A stretch of 64,000 nt of DNA, taken from positions 981,200-1,045,199 of the forward strand of contig NZ_JACHXJ010000003.1 in NCBI RefSeq assembly GCF_014192015.1, in the 5' to 3' direction. The notes under the pieces are model-generated. The model was not told the origin of the DNA and searched no databases. It saw only the letters and a program-made list of their open reading frames with translations. Below are positions 8,387 to 17,556 of the stretch, in pieces (the stretch's first letter is position 1; every line of letters begins with the position of its first letter). A program made the position numbers and the translations under genes. This stretch comes from Paenibacillus rhizosphaerae (GTDB lineage Bacteria > Bacillota > Bacilli > Paenibacillales > Paenibacillaceae).

Positions 8387-10468
8387 TCACAGCGCATAGT
8401 GGCAGGCCGCGTGGTGACCGCTGTCCAGTTGGCGCAGCGCCGGCTCCTCCTGCCGGCAGCGGTCTGTGGCAAACGGACACCGGGTATGGAACCGGCAGCC
8501 CGAGGGCGGGTTGGCCGGCGAGGGAATTTCCCCTTCCAGGCTTCCGGCCGGCTGGCCTTGGCGGGGCGTGGTCTGCGGTATGGCCTCGATCAAAGCCTGG
8601 GTATACGGATGGGCCGGGGCGAGAAACAGCGACTCGCTCGGTGCGATCTCCACGATCTTCCCGAGGTACATCACGCCGATCCGGTCCGACAGATGCCGGA
8701 CGACCTGCAGGCCATGGGCGATGAACAGGTAGGTCAGCCCCAGCTTTTGCTGCAGGTCCTGCAGCAAATTGATGATTTGGGCCTGAACCGATACGTCCAG
8801 CGCGGATACGGCTTCGTCGGCGAGAATGAACCGCGGGTTCAGGGCGATCGCACGGGCGATGCCGATCCGCTGCCGCTGCCCGCCGGAGAACTCGTGCGGA
8901 TACCGCTGGGCCCACGTCGGGTCGAGCCCCACCAACTCCAGCAGTTCGCCGACACGGCGGCTGATGTCGGCAGGGGAGTACTGCCCCTGACCGTGTACCT
9001 TAAGCGGCTCGGCGATGCTGTCGCCGATCTTCCAGCGCGGATCCAGCGATCCGTACGGATCCTGGAAGATTGTCTGCATATGCTGGCGGGCGGCACGCAG
9101 TTCGCGTCCTCCCAGATTCGTCAGGTCCTTACCGTCAAAGTGAACCGTTCCTGCCGTGGCACGCTCCATCTGGAGCAGCACCCGGCCCAGCGTCGACTTT
9201 CCGCTGCCGGACTCGCCGACCAGGCCGAAGGTTTCGCGCTTGCGGATCGTAAAGCTGACGTCGTCTACGGCGCGGATTAGCTTCTTGGCTTTGCCGATGC
9301 CCCCGCCATGCACCGGGTAATACTTTTTCAGGTGATCTACCGTAAACAAAACGTCCGCTTCTTCCGCTGCCCCGGCTGATCCGACTTCGCCGCGTCCTCC
9401 AATGTTCTCTTCTGCGCTGCCTTCCCTTGTAACGCGTAAAGCAGCCGTCACGTTGGAATCCGCGGTAGCCACGGGGGCCATCCAGGCCTCCGACTGCACC
9501 AGCTCCTCCGCATGCCAGCAGGCGCTCCGGCGCTCGCCGGATTCGGTTAAGACCGGCGCTTCCTGCATACAGCGCTCCGTGGCAAAGGGGCAGCGCGGGT
9601 GAAAGCGGCAGCCCTGCGGAAGGGCGGCCAGGCTCGGGATCGACCCTTCGATGGAATGCAGCTTCGTGCCGCGGACCGTGTCGAGCGTCGCGACGGAACG
9701 GAGCAGGCCGCGCGTATACGGGTGGCGCGGAAGGTGAAACAGCTCGGAAGCCGGCGCCTCCTCGACGATTTCGCCGGCATACATGACGACCACCCGGTCG
9801 GCAATTTCGGCGGCGATCCCGAGATCATGGGTGATCAGCAGGATCGACATGCCAAGCTCGGCCTGCAGCTCTTTCAGCAGGCGTAAAATTTGCGCCTGGA
9901 TCGTGACGTCCAGCGCGGTAGTCGGCTCATCCGCGATGAGCAGGTCCGGCCCGCAGGACAGCGCCATGGCGATCATGGCCCGCTGCAGCATTCCGCCGGA
10001 CAGCTCGCCCGGATACTGTTTCAGCCGCAGCTCCGGCTCCGGAATGCCGACCCGTTTCAGCAGCCGGACGGCGCGCTCCCTGGCCTCCCGCTTGGAAACT
10101 TTCTCATGCTGCAGAATCGTCTCCTGAATTTGCTGCCCGATCGTAAAGACCGGGTCGAAGGCCGCCATTGGCTCCTGGAACACCATCGCCATCCGTTTGC
10201 CGCGAATCCGGCGCAGTTCGGCCTCCGGCAGGCCTGCCAGATCCGTGCCTTCCAGAAGAAGGCTTCCTCTGCTGATGCGCCCGTTCTCATGGTCGATCAG
10301 ACGCATGATCGCTTTGGAGGCCACCGTCTTGCCGCTGCCCGACTCCCCGACGAGGCAGACGGTTTCCCCGGCCTCGATCGACAGCGTCACGTCCCGGATC
10401 GCCTGCAGCGTCCCTTTTCGGGTCGTAAAATCGACGGACAGCTCCCGGATATCAAGCAATGTGCTCAT
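8387..10468 (-). CDS. Fused dipeptide/oligopeptide ABC transporter ATPase (DppD-DppF type)
   Basis: A 693-residue protein with two complete ABC ATPase modules. Module 1 (about 1-300) has LVGESGSGKTVASKA, ELSGGMLQRAMIAMAL and DLLIADEPTTALD; module 2 (about 365-690) has LVGESGSGKSTLGRV, EFSGGQRQRIGIARA and FILADEAVSALDV. Each ends in the oligopeptide-family C-terminal cysteine motif (CRFHPRCPFA; CRFHTRCPFA). A ~55-residue Ala/Glu-rich linker joins them. In most Bacillota these are separate DppD/OppD and DppF/OppF subunits. It energises the adjacent permeases and sits downstream of them in one operon. Module 2 Walker B reads DEAVSALD rather than DEPTSALD, a variant known in OppF-like subunits. 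Confidence 0.93.
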   Translation of the reverse strand: MSTLLDIRELSVDFTTRKGTLQAIRDVTLSIEAGETVCLVGESGSGKTVASKAIMRLIDHENGRISRGSLLLEGTDLAGLPEAELRRIRGKRMAMVFQEPMAAFDPVFTIGQQIQETILQHEKVSKREARERAVRLLKRVGIPEPELRLKQYPGELSGGMLQRAMIAMALSCGPDLLIADEPTTALDVTIQAQILRLLKELQAELGMSILLITHDLGIAAEIADRVVVMYAGEIVEEAPASELFHLPRHPYTRGLLRSVATLDTVRGTKLHSIEGSIPSLAALPQGCRFHPRCPFATERCMQEAPVLTESGERRSACWHAEELVQSEAWMAPVATADSNVTAALRVTREGSAEENIGGRGEVGSAGAAEEADVLFTVDHLKKYYPVHGGGIGKAKKLIRAVDDVSFTIRKRETFGLVGESGSGKSTLGRVLLQMERATAGTVHFDGKDLTNLGGRELRAARQHMQTIFQDPYGSLDPRWKIGDSIAEPLKVHGQGQYSPADISRRVGELLELVGLDPTWAQRYPHEFSGGQRQRIGIARAIALNPRFILADEAVSALDVSVQAQIINLLQDLQQKLGLTYLFIAHGLQVVRHLSDRIGVMYLGKIVEIAPSESLFLAPAHPYTQALIEAIPQTTPRQGQPAGSLEGEIPSPANPPSGCRFHTRCPFATDRCRQEEPALRQLDSGHHAACHYAL

Positions 10469-10483
10469 TGACGTTCCCCTCCT

Positions 10484-11380
10484 TTAACGCTGCGTAACTT
10501 TCTTCGGATCGAAATGGTCCCGGAGCCGGTCGCCGATGATGTTGACGGACAACACGAAGGCGGTGATGGCCAATCCCGGGAAAGTACAGATCCACCAGGC
10601 CGCGGTCAAATAGCCTCTGCCTTGGGAGAGCAGTGTCCCCCAGTCCGGAACCTCGCGAAGAACCCCGAGGCCCAGAAAACTCAGGCCCGATCCCGTCAGA
10701 ATGGACGTACCGATACCGATGGCCGCCATGACCAGCAGCGGGGACAGACTGTTCGGCAGCACATGCTTCCAGAACACCCGCAGCGGCGAAGCGCCGATGG
10801 ATGCCGACGCTTTGACGAACGTCCGGCTCTTGATGCTCAGCACCTGCGCCCGCATCACCCGGGCATAACCAGGCACGGAGGATACGGCCACCGCCAGCAC
10901 GATGTTAAACAGGCTCGGCCCGAGCGCACCGGCGATGGCCAGCGCCAGCAGGATGCCCGGGATCGTCATCAGCACGTCATTGAGCCGCATGATCGCCGTG
11001 TCGATCCAGCCGCCCGCATAACCGGACAGTGCCCCGATCGTTCCCCCAAGGAGGCCGCCGACGAGGACGGAAGCAAAGCCGATAAAGAGCGAGTCCCGGC
11101 TCCCGTACACGACCACGCTGAAAATATCCCGGCCGAAATAGTCGGTGCCGAACAGATGCGCGCCGCTTGGCGCCTGCATGATGCTGTCCGTCCGCATTTC
11201 CGTTGGGGCATAAGGTGCAATCCACTGCGGCACGACGGCACAAGCCGCCACAAACAGAATGATTAATCCGGCTGCCACCAGGAACAGGTCGCTTGCCGTG
11301 AACTTTCGGGCTTTCGTTGCGGCCGTGGCCGCAAGCTTCCGCTCGCGCCAGACCGTCTTGGCGGATACCGCTTCCCTCAT
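10484..11380 (-). CDS. ABC transporter permease (DppC/OppC type)
   Basis: A 298-residue inner-membrane permease of a peptide/nickel-class importer. It has a basic N terminus, a first membrane helix (DLFLVAAGLIILFVAACAVV), the periplasmic DppC motif HLFGTDYFGRDIFSVVVYGS, and the EAA-type cytoplasmic loop YARVMRAQVLSIKSRTFVKA, which docks on the ATPase. The ATG follows GGAGGG. It lies 19 bases from the upstream permease and 15 bases from the fused ATPase, so the three are one transcription unit. Substrate specificity is set by the binding protein at 12346. Confidence 0.93.
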   Translation of the reverse strand: MREAVSAKTVWRERKLAATAATKARKFTASDLFLVAAGLIILFVAACAVVPQWIAPYAPTEMRTDSIMQAPSGAHLFGTDYFGRDIFSVVVYGSRDSLFIGFASVLVGGLLGGTIGALSGYAGGWIDTAIMRLNDVLMTIPGILLALAIAGALGPSLFNIVLAVAVSSVPGYARVMRAQVLSIKSRTFVKASASIGASPLRVFWKHVLPNSLSPLLVMAAIGIGTSILTGSGLSFLGLGVLREVPDWGTLLSQGRGYLTAAWWICTFPGLAITAFVLSVNIIGDRLRDHFDPKKVTQR

Positions 11381-11399
11381 AACTGCTCCCTCCTAAGGT

Positions 11400-12326
11400 T
11401 CATGTTGAACGTCTCACGCGCGGATCGATCAACGTATAGGACAGATCCACCAGCAGATTAACCAGCGTATAGATGATGGCTGAGAACAAAATGACGCCCT
11501 GGACCACCGGGAGATCCTTGGCCATGATCGCGTCCGAAATGATCCGCCCGATACCCTGGCGGGAAAACACCGTCTCGACGACAACCGTGCCGGCCAGCAT
11601 GTCACCGATCAGCATGCCCGTCATGGTGACGGCCGGAATCAGCGCATTGCGCAGCGCGTGACGGTACATGACCGCCCGCTCCGCCAAGCCCTTGGAACGA
11701 AGCGTCACGATGAACTGTTCGCTGATGACCTCCAGCATGCTGTTGCGGACCATCCGGATAATAAAGCCGCTCCCGACCGTGCCGAGCGCCAGCGCGGGCA
11801 GAACCAGCGTCCGCCACCCGTCCGAACCCATCGCCGGAAACCAGCCCAGCGTAATGGAGAAGATCAGGATGAGCAGGATGCCCGACCAGAAGGTCGGCAT
11901 GGAAATGCCGAACAGGCCGATGACGCGGGCAATGATGTCAATCGCCCCATTCCGGTGAATGGCCGACAGGACGCCCAGCAGCAGACCCACGGTCACGGAC
12001 ACCAGTACGCTGGCTCCGGTCAGGGCCAGGGTAGCGGGGAAGCTCTCGGCGATTTTGGGCAGCACCGGATCGGAATTCAGCAGAGATTTGCCGAAATCCC
12101 CCTGCAGAATGCTTCCGAAGTAATGGAGAAGCTGGATGTGAAACGGCTGGTCCACGCCCAGCTGATGCCTTAAGTTCGCAATGACCTCCGGCGTCGCCAT
12201 CGAGGGGTCGACCATGTTGTCGGTCGGATCCCCGGGAAGAACGTAGAGGATCGTGAACACCAAAACGAGCGAGCCGACAATGACGAGGAGCGACGTAAAC
12301 AGGCGCCGGGTTACCATCCACAGCAT
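11400..12326 (-). CDS. ABC transporter permease (DppB/OppB type)
   Basis: A 308-residue permease partner of the gene at 10484. It shows the canonical start VTRRLFTSLLVIVGSLVLVF, the periplasmic region LYVLPGDPTDNMVDP, VDQPFHIQLLHYFGSILQGD and the EAA loop FIVTLRSKGLAERAVMYRH, ending with the family tail VDLSYTLIDPRVR. These are textbook DppB features. The ATG has AAGGAGG 11 bases upstream. The gene follows the binding-protein gene by 19 bases. Confidence 0.93.
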   Translation of the reverse strand: MLWMVTRRLFTSLLVIVGSLVLVFTILYVLPGDPTDNMVDPSMATPEVIANLRHQLGVDQPFHIQLLHYFGSILQGDFGKSLLNSDPVLPKIAESFPATLALTGASVLVSVTVGLLLGVLSAIHRNGAIDIIARVIGLFGISMPTFWSGILLILIFSITLGWFPAMGSDGWRTLVLPALALGTVGSGFIIRMVRNSMLEVISEQFIVTLRSKGLAERAVMYRHALRNALIPAVTMTGMLIGDMLAGTVVVETVFSRQGIGRIISDAIMAKDLPVVQGVILFSAIIYTLVNLLVDLSYTLIDPRVRRST

Positions 12327-12345
12327 GCCGCCTCAAGCCTCCTTT

Positions 12346-14001
12346 CTATTTTTGCAAAGATACGTCGTTGAACAGCGGGTACCCCAGGGAATCAAAGGTA
12401 AGCCCCTGCACCGATTTGGAAGCGGCCACCGTATACGGGAATACGTAGATTGGCAGAATGACCGCATTGTCGATGATATAATGCTGAATTTTCTTGTACA
12501 GCTCCTCGCGCTTGGTATCGTCCTTTTCGACCCGTCCCTCTTCCAGCCACTTATCGACTTCCGGACTGGCAAGTCTCGGCAGCGTCGGCCGGCTTTTCGG
12601 GTCATAGGAGTGGTAGAAGGAATACAGCGCGTTCGGATCGGAGTTGACCTGGCTGTTCCCGTACAAATCATAGTTTCCGTTGGTGTAGACCACGGTGCGG
12701 ACATCCTTTGTAATCTCGACCTCGACGTCCACGCCGATCTGTTTCAACTGCTGCTGCACCATGACCGCGATGTCGTTGCGCTTCTCCCGGTTTGGGGTAC
12801 CGTCGACGTAATGCAGGGTCAATTTCTTCCCGTCCTTGGTCCGGACGCCGTCCGCCCCCTTGACCCATCCCAGCTCATCAAGCAGCTGATTCGCCTTGGC
12901 GATATCCGGTTTGACCGAGTTTTCCAGCGACGGGTCATAACCGAAAGTGCCCGGGGTCAGCGGGGACCAAGCCCGCTCGTACGTACCCAGGTACAGCGTC
13001 TTGACGATAGCGTCCACGTCCACGGCCAGCTGAACCGCCTGCCTTGCCTTCAGCTCGTTCCACGGCGCGCGCTCCTGGTTGAAGAACAGCGTGTACGGCA
13101 GGCCGAGCGTATTTGCCTGCAGCAGCTGAAAATTCGGATCCTGCTTCAGGGACAGGATATTCTGCGGCGGCACTGTCTCCGCGGCAAGCACCTGCTTGCT
13201 CTGCACGCTGCCGATCCGGGTGGCCTCTTCCGGTACGATTTTGAAATCGATACCTTCGAGGTAAGACGCCCCCGTATTGGTCACGATCTCCGGCGCCCAG
13301 GCGTAGTCCGGATTGCGCTCGACCTTGATGTCGGCATTCTCATCCCATTTCACGAATTTGAACGGCCCCGTGCCAACCGGATGCTGCCCCAGCTGGTCCC
13401 CGTATTGCTTGGCTGCAGTTGGCGACACAATGCCAAGCAGTGCCTGGCTCAGATTGCCCAGAAAAGCCCGTGAAGGCGTCGACAAATTCAGCTTGATCGT
13501 GTACTCGTCGATGACCTCGGAGGACTTGTAGGGCTGAAGCAGGGCGGCCGCATTCGCCGCTTTGGTGGCGGGATCCAGAATCCGGTCGAAGTTAAACTTG
13601 ACCGCCTCGGCGTTAAACGGCGTTCCGTCCTGGAACTTGACGTCCTTACGCAGCTTGAACGTGTAGCTAAGCCCATCGTCTGAAATGGTCCATTCCGTTG
13701 CCAGCCACGGCTTGATCGTATTGTCCGGCAGCTGAACGACCAGGCTGTCGTAGATGGTGCGGATGACGCGGACCGCGACGGCCAGGCCGCTGCGGTGCGG
13801 GTCCAGTGTATCCGGTGACGTCGCCAGAGCGTAGGTGAGCTCGCCGCCCTGGGCGGATGCTCCCTGTACGGCCGGTGCCGCCCCGCTCTCCGTCTGCCCT
13901 TGGGAAGCCGTTGGCTTGCCTCCGCAAGCGGACAGCAGCATAACCAAGACCAGCAGAGCGGCTGCTGCCGATTTACGCCTGTTTTTCGAATAAAACTTCA
14001 T
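12346..14001 (-). CDS. Extracellular solute-binding lipoprotein, family 5 (SBP_bac_5)
   Basis: A 551-residue binding protein of the peptide/nickel/opine class. The N terminus is basic, then LLVLVMLLSACGG gives a lipobox with Cys as the lipid-anchored residue. Family 5 signatures follow: GGELTYALATSPDTLDPHRS, LATEWTISDDGLSYTFKLRKD and VKFQDGTPFNAEAVKFNFDR. Anchored outside the membrane, it delivers substrate to the permeases downstream. I used the ATG at 14001, with GGGAG about 10 bases upstream, because it alone gives a proper signal peptide. Ligand is not readable; association with two LLM genes suggests an organosulfur or aminopolycarboxylate-like compound rather than ordinary dipeptides (inference). 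Confidence 0.9.
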   Translation of the reverse strand: MKFYSKNRRKSAAAALLVLVMLLSACGGKPTASQGQTESGAAPAVQGASAQGGELTYALATSPDTLDPHRSGLAVAVRVIRTIYDSLVVQLPDNTIKPWLATEWTISDDGLSYTFKLRKDVKFQDGTPFNAEAVKFNFDRILDPATKAANAAALLQPYKSSEVIDEYTIKLNLSTPSRAFLGNLSQALLGIVSPTAAKQYGDQLGQHPVGTGPFKFVKWDENADIKVERNPDYAWAPEIVTNTGASYLEGIDFKIVPEEATRIGSVQSKQVLAAETVPPQNILSLKQDPNFQLLQANTLGLPYTLFFNQERAPWNELKARQAVQLAVDVDAIVKTLYLGTYERAWSPLTPGTFGYDPSLENSVKPDIAKANQLLDELGWVKGADGVRTKDGKKLTLHYVDGTPNREKRNDIAVMVQQQLKQIGVDVEVEITKDVRTVVYTNGNYDLYGNSQVNSDPNALYSFYHSYDPKSRPTLPRLASPEVDKWLEEGRVEKDDTKREELYKKIQHYIIDNAVILPIYVFPYTVAASKSVQGLTFDSLGYPLFNDVSLQK

Positions 14002-14090
14002 CTCTCTCAGACTCCCTTCAGATCCAAATATCGTTTGCATGCAGTGCACAGGGACTTGGCAGAGCCCTCGTCACGAAGCCCCCGTCCTGT

Positions 14091-15419
14091 TTAGGACAGT
14101 GCCTTTTGCTTCGTATAGCGGTTCTCAGGCACCGGCAGGCCCAAATTTCCCCGCAGCGTATCTCCCTCGTATTCCGTGCGGAACAACCCACGCCCACGCA
14201 AAATCGGCACCACCAGCTCAACGAAGTCGTCCAATCCGCCCGGTACGCCGGATCCGATAATAAAACCGTCGGCGGCCTCTTCCTCAAACCACTGCTGGAC
14301 CAAATCCGCCACCTTCTCCGGCGTCCCGATAAACACCGTCCGCGGTGTCGCTTCCTGCAGCGCAACTTCGCGCAGCGTCAAATGATCCTCTTTGGCGCGT
14401 TTCTTGATACGGTCGGTCGTGCTCCGGAAGCTGTTTGAGCCGAAATCACCCAGGTCGGGAAACGGCTCATCCAGCGGGTATTGGGAAAAGTCGTGGTGCT
14501 CAAAGTAACGCCCGAGGTATTCCAACGCCTTCTCGACCGTCACCAGCCCGGCGATCTCCTGGTATTTGCGCTCGGCTTCCTCCTCCGTACGGCCCACGAT
14601 CGGTCCGATGCCCGGAAAGATCAGAATTTCCTCCGGAGCGCGCCCGTGTGCGGCTGCCCGCTGCTTCACGTCCCGGTAAAAGGCCTTGGCCTCCTCAATC
14701 GTCTCCGGACCGGTGAACACAGCGTCCGCCGTTTTCGCCGCCAGGTTGCGGCCGCTGTCCGAGGAGCCCGCCTGGAATACGACCGGCTGCCCCTGCCGGG
14801 AACGCGCAATGTTCAGCGGCCCCTGCACGGAGAAGAACTCGCCTTCATGGTTCAGCTGGTGCAATTTGTCCGGATCGAAGAACACCCCGCCCTCCTTATC
14901 CCGCACAAACGCGTCGTCTTCCCAAGAGTCCCACAGCCCCTTGACCACCTCGAGATACTCTTCCGCGATCCGGTACCGCTCGGAATGAGCCGGATGCGGC
15001 CGGCCGCCGAAATTCAGCGCGGTTCCCTCCAGTGGTGAAGTCACGACGTTCCACCCGGCGCGCCCGCCGCTGATGTGGTCGATGGAGGCGAACTGCCTGG
15101 CGACCGTGAACGGTTCGCTGTAAGAGGTCGACAGCGTGCCGACAAGCCCGATCCGGGAAGTGGCCGCGCCGAGCGCGGACAAGATCGTAATCGGCTCAAA
15201 CCGGTTTAAAAAGTGCGGAATCGACTTTTCGTTGATATACAGTCCGTCGGCGATGAAAACAAAGTCGAACTTGCCTGCTTCCGCCTTCTGGGCCTGCTGC
15301 GTATAGAACGAAATATTTACACTCGCATCCGAAGGAATTTGCGGATGTCTCCAGGCGGTGTGGCTGCTGCCCACGCCGTGTATGGTGGCCCCCAGTCGAA
15401 GCTGTCTATTTTTGCCCAT
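14091..15419 (-). CDS. LLM class flavin-dependent monooxygenase, NtaA/SnaA/DszA type (copy 1)
   Basis: A 442-residue two-component FMNH2-dependent monooxygenase. Family features are LRLGATIHGVGSSHTAWRHP at the N terminus, FDFVFIADGLYINEK, PITILSALGAATSRIGLVGT, TSYSEPFTVARQFASIDHIS and SGGRAGWNVVTSPLEGTALNF. It is a close paralogue of the protein at 17557, with long stretches identical (for example HFLNRFEPITILSAL). The same family includes B. subtilis CmoJ (YtnJ), nitrilotriacetate monooxygenase and DszA. It needs a separate flavin reductase; the gene at 15738 is the only candidate in the window. It is the first gene of the run ending at 5741, 89 bases before the binding-protein gene. Confidence 0.9.
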   Translation of the reverse strand: MGKNRQLRLGATIHGVGSSHTAWRHPQIPSDASVNISFYTQQAQKAEAGKFDFVFIADGLYINEKSIPHFLNRFEPITILSALGAATSRIGLVGTLSTSYSEPFTVARQFASIDHISGGRAGWNVVTSPLEGTALNFGGRPHPAHSERYRIAEEYLEVVKGLWDSWEDDAFVRDKEGGVFFDPDKLHQLNHEGEFFSVQGPLNIARSRQGQPVVFQAGSSDSGRNLAAKTADAVFTGPETIEEAKAFYRDVKQRAAAHGRAPEEILIFPGIGPIVGRTEEEAERKYQEIAGLVTVEKALEYLGRYFEHHDFSQYPLDEPFPDLGDFGSNSFRSTTDRIKKRAKEDHLTLREVALQEATPRTVFIGTPEKVADLVQQWFEEEAADGFIIGSGVPGGLDDFVELVVPILRGRGLFRTEYEGDTLRGNLGLPVPENRYTKQKALS

Positions 15420-15737
15420 AGTTCTCTCACTCCATCTTGTTTAAATTTGAGTTAATGCCTGAAATGACTCCAAAAGATGACCCGCGATGATTCCAATATT
15501 ATTTTTCCAATGAGTATAGTCGGGATTATTGCTGATACTGTACCATCTATGCCTTTCGGGCTACAATACCGTATTAAAATCTTCTATTCATGATTATCCA
15601 TTCTCTATAAGGCTTTACACTGCGGGCTTTTCCGGGTATGTGAAAAACCCCGATCCGTGCTTGGCGGACCGCGGTTCTCAGGGTTGTTTCGGACAGCTCT
15701 GTATTGTATGTGGAGAACAGGGGGGATGAATTAGAGG
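15420..15737. promoter_or_regulatory. Intergenic region with repeated TTCCAAT boxes upstream of LLM copy 1
   Basis: No gene seen in these 318 bases. On the plus strand two TTCCAAT boxes occur at 15491-15497 and 15505-15511, fourteen bases apart, next to a minus-strand TATACT (15513-15518) that could be a -10 for the gene at 15419. A third TTCCAAT lies at 27193-27199, upstream of the LysR gene. They may be sites for a sulfur regulator (CymR-like or LysR), but the match to any known consensus is only partial. No riboswitch fold was recognised. Confidence 0.35.
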
Positions 15738-16304
15738 TCAGACGGCCTGCTCTTCAGCCGGCGTTAATGCTGCGTAACGGGTAAGCTCACTGCGAAGCTC
15801 GGTTAATGCGGACTCCAGGCGCTCCCTCAGCTCTTCCTTGATCTCGAAACCGCCGTTCTCCAGGCGCGTGATCCATCCGTCCACGGCGAATACGCCGCCG
15901 AGAATATGCGTGCCGCCCAGTGCGGCTACCACCGGCTTCAGCGCATAATCCACAGCCAGAAGATGGGCGATCGTGCCCCCGATAAACAGCGGCAGCACCA
16001 GTTTGCCCTGCAGGCCCTTCTGTGGAATGACGTCCAGAATCGTCTTCAGCGCCCCCGAGTAGGAAGCTTTATATACCGGGCTCGCGATAATGACCGCGTC
16101 CGCTTCTTCCACGGCCGCAATCACCTGCCGGATCACCGGACTGTTGAAGTCCGCGCGGAGCAAGTCCTCTGCCGGTAAATCCGCCGCCGAGATGAAATCG
16201 ATCCCGTATCCGGCCAGCGCCAGCCGGTCCTCAAAAAACTGGGTTAAAGCGAACAGGCGGGACCCATGCGTCGGGCTCCCCACAATAAATGTTATTTTCG
16301 TCAT
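15738..16304 (-). CDS. NADPH-dependent FMN reductase (SsuE/flavodoxin-like fold)
   Basis: A 188-residue flavodoxin-like reductase: KITFIVGSPTHGSRLFALTQ (phosphate-binding loop), ADAVIIASPVYKASYSGALK and PQKGLQGKLVLPLFIGGT are typical of SsuE/MsuE-type NAD(P)H:FMN reductases. These supply free FMNH2 to luciferase-like monooxygenases, which fits the LLM gene two positions upstream. Two ATGs are in frame; the second (16304) is 7 bases from AGGAGG, whereas the first (16310) touches it, so the second is preferred. The preceding M20 gene ends at 16307, so the two are translationally coupled. It is the last gene of its run. Confidence 0.88.
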   Translation of the reverse strand: MTKITFIVGSPTHGSRLFALTQFFEDRLALAGYGIDFISAADLPAEDLLRADFNSPVIRQVIAAVEEADAVIIASPVYKASYSGALKTILDVIPQKGLQGKLVLPLFIGGTIAHLLAVDYALKPVVAALGGTHILGGVFAVDGWITRLENGGFEIKEELRERLESALTELRSELTRYAALTPAEEQAV

Positions 16305-16306
16305 CG

Positions 16307-17545
16307 TCATTCCTCCTCATGGGATGGGTTTGAGACTGCCAGCTTCACCAAAATCCGGACCCCGTGGACCAGGACGTCCTCGTCAAGGTCAAACCGGGGC
16401 TGGTGGATCGCATGCACGATTCCCGCTTCCTTGTTCCCGCAGCCGATAAAAGCGAAGGCGCCGGGAATGCGGTCCAGGTACCAGCCGAAATCTTCGCCGG
16501 CCAGGCTGGGTGGATCGAGGAAGCTCACCCGCTCCTCGCCGAGCACCTGCCGCGCAGCAGCCATGATCCGACGGACGGCAGCGTCGTCATTCACGACGGT
16601 GATGCCTTCGCGCAGCTCCATGGAGTAACTTCCTCCAGCCGCTTCCGCGATGGTGGCGGCCAGACGCCGAAGCCCTTCCGTAATCGCCGCAACGGTTTCC
16701 TTCCGGAAGGCCCGGAAGGTCCCCTTCAGCTCGCTGTCGGCTGCAATGACGTTCACGGCCGTCCCGGCATGCAGCGTGCCGAACGCAAGAACGGCTGCTT
16801 CTGCGGGATTAACCCGGTTCGCCATCAGGCCGTTCACCTCGGTGACGAACCGCGCCGCCATCTGCAGGGCGTCCACCGCCTGGTGTGGGGCGCTGTGATG
16901 CCCGGACGCGCCCTGAAACCGGACGGTGAAATGGCTGGAAGCCGCCATCGCTTCGCGCGGATGCACGCCGAGCGTGCCGACGGGCAGCTCCGGCATGACA
17001 TGCAGCGCGAAGCATTGGTCGACGCCTTCCAGCACGCCGTCCTCGATCATGTCGCGGCCGCCTGACAGCAGCCGCCCGTCCAGCGGGCTTCGCAGCGCGC
17101 CTTCCTCCGCCGGCTGAAACACGAACCGGATCGTCCCACGGATCCGGTGGCGGTGCGCGGCCAGCGTCCGGGCCGCGCCAAGCAGCATCGCCGTGTGCGC
17201 GTCATGGCCGCAGGCATGCATGACGCCCTCATGGACCGAGCGGTACTCGGCCTCATTCTCCTCTTGGATCGGAAGCGCGTCCATGTCGGCGCGAAGCAGC
17301 AGGGTCGGGCCGCTGCCGCCGGTACCGTGCAGCGTTCCGACGACCCCCATGCCAAAGTGCTTGCCGACGCCGCGCCTGACCTCGATCCCCCAGGATTCCA
17401 GCAGGCCGGCCACGATGCCCGAGGTGCGGACCACATCGTACAACAGCTCAGGATGGCGGTGCAGGTCCCGCCGAATCCGGACGAGCTCCTCACGGAGCCC
17501 TCCGGCGAATTCCATCAGTTCATCCGCTCGTGTCAGCCCGATCAT
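16307..17545 (-). CDS. M20 family amidohydrolase (N-acyl-amino acid deacylase)
   Basis: A 412-residue M20D metallo-amidohydrolase. Metal-binding signatures are visible: RADMDALPIQEE (about 85-96), HACGHDAHTAMLLG (Cys112, His114), FVFQPAEEGA with the general-base glutamates, and the C-terminal SLAGEDFGWYLDRIPGAF. Relatives include IAA-amino acid hydrolases, HipO and B. subtilis SndA and YxeP, which remove N-acetyl groups from S-modified cysteines. It lies between an NtaA-type monooxygenase and the FMN reductase, a setting that supports a deacetylase role on an N-acetylated S-conjugate. It is one of two M20 genes in this island. Confidence 0.9.
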   Translation of the reverse strand: MIGLTRADELMEFAGGLREELVRIRRDLHRHPELLYDVVRTSGIVAGLLESWGIEVRRGVGKHFGMGVVGTLHGTGGSGPTLLLRADMDALPIQEENEAEYRSVHEGVMHACGHDAHTAMLLGAARTLAAHRHRIRGTIRFVFQPAEEGALRSPLDGRLLSGGRDMIEDGVLEGVDQCFALHVMPELPVGTLGVHPREAMAASSHFTVRFQGASGHHSAPHQAVDALQMAARFVTEVNGLMANRVNPAEAAVLAFGTLHAGTAVNVIAADSELKGTFRAFRKETVAAITEGLRRLAATIAEAAGGSYSMELREGITVVNDDAAVRRIMAAARQVLGEERVSFLDPPSLAGEDFGWYLDRIPGAFAFIGCGNKEAGIVHAIHQPRFDLDEDVLVHGVRILVKLAVSNPSHEEE

Positions 17546-17556
17546 CGTCCGCTCCT

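Noticed and set aside
12253..13473. 406-codon plus-strand frame opposite the binding-protein gene
   Set aside because: Antisense to a lipoprotein gene with clear signal peptide and family motifs.
15420..15737. Search for a SAM (S-box), T-box or other riboswitch before the sulfur operons
   Set aside because: No multi-stem leader, T-box sequence or terminator/antiterminator pair could be recognised here or at 26159-26261.
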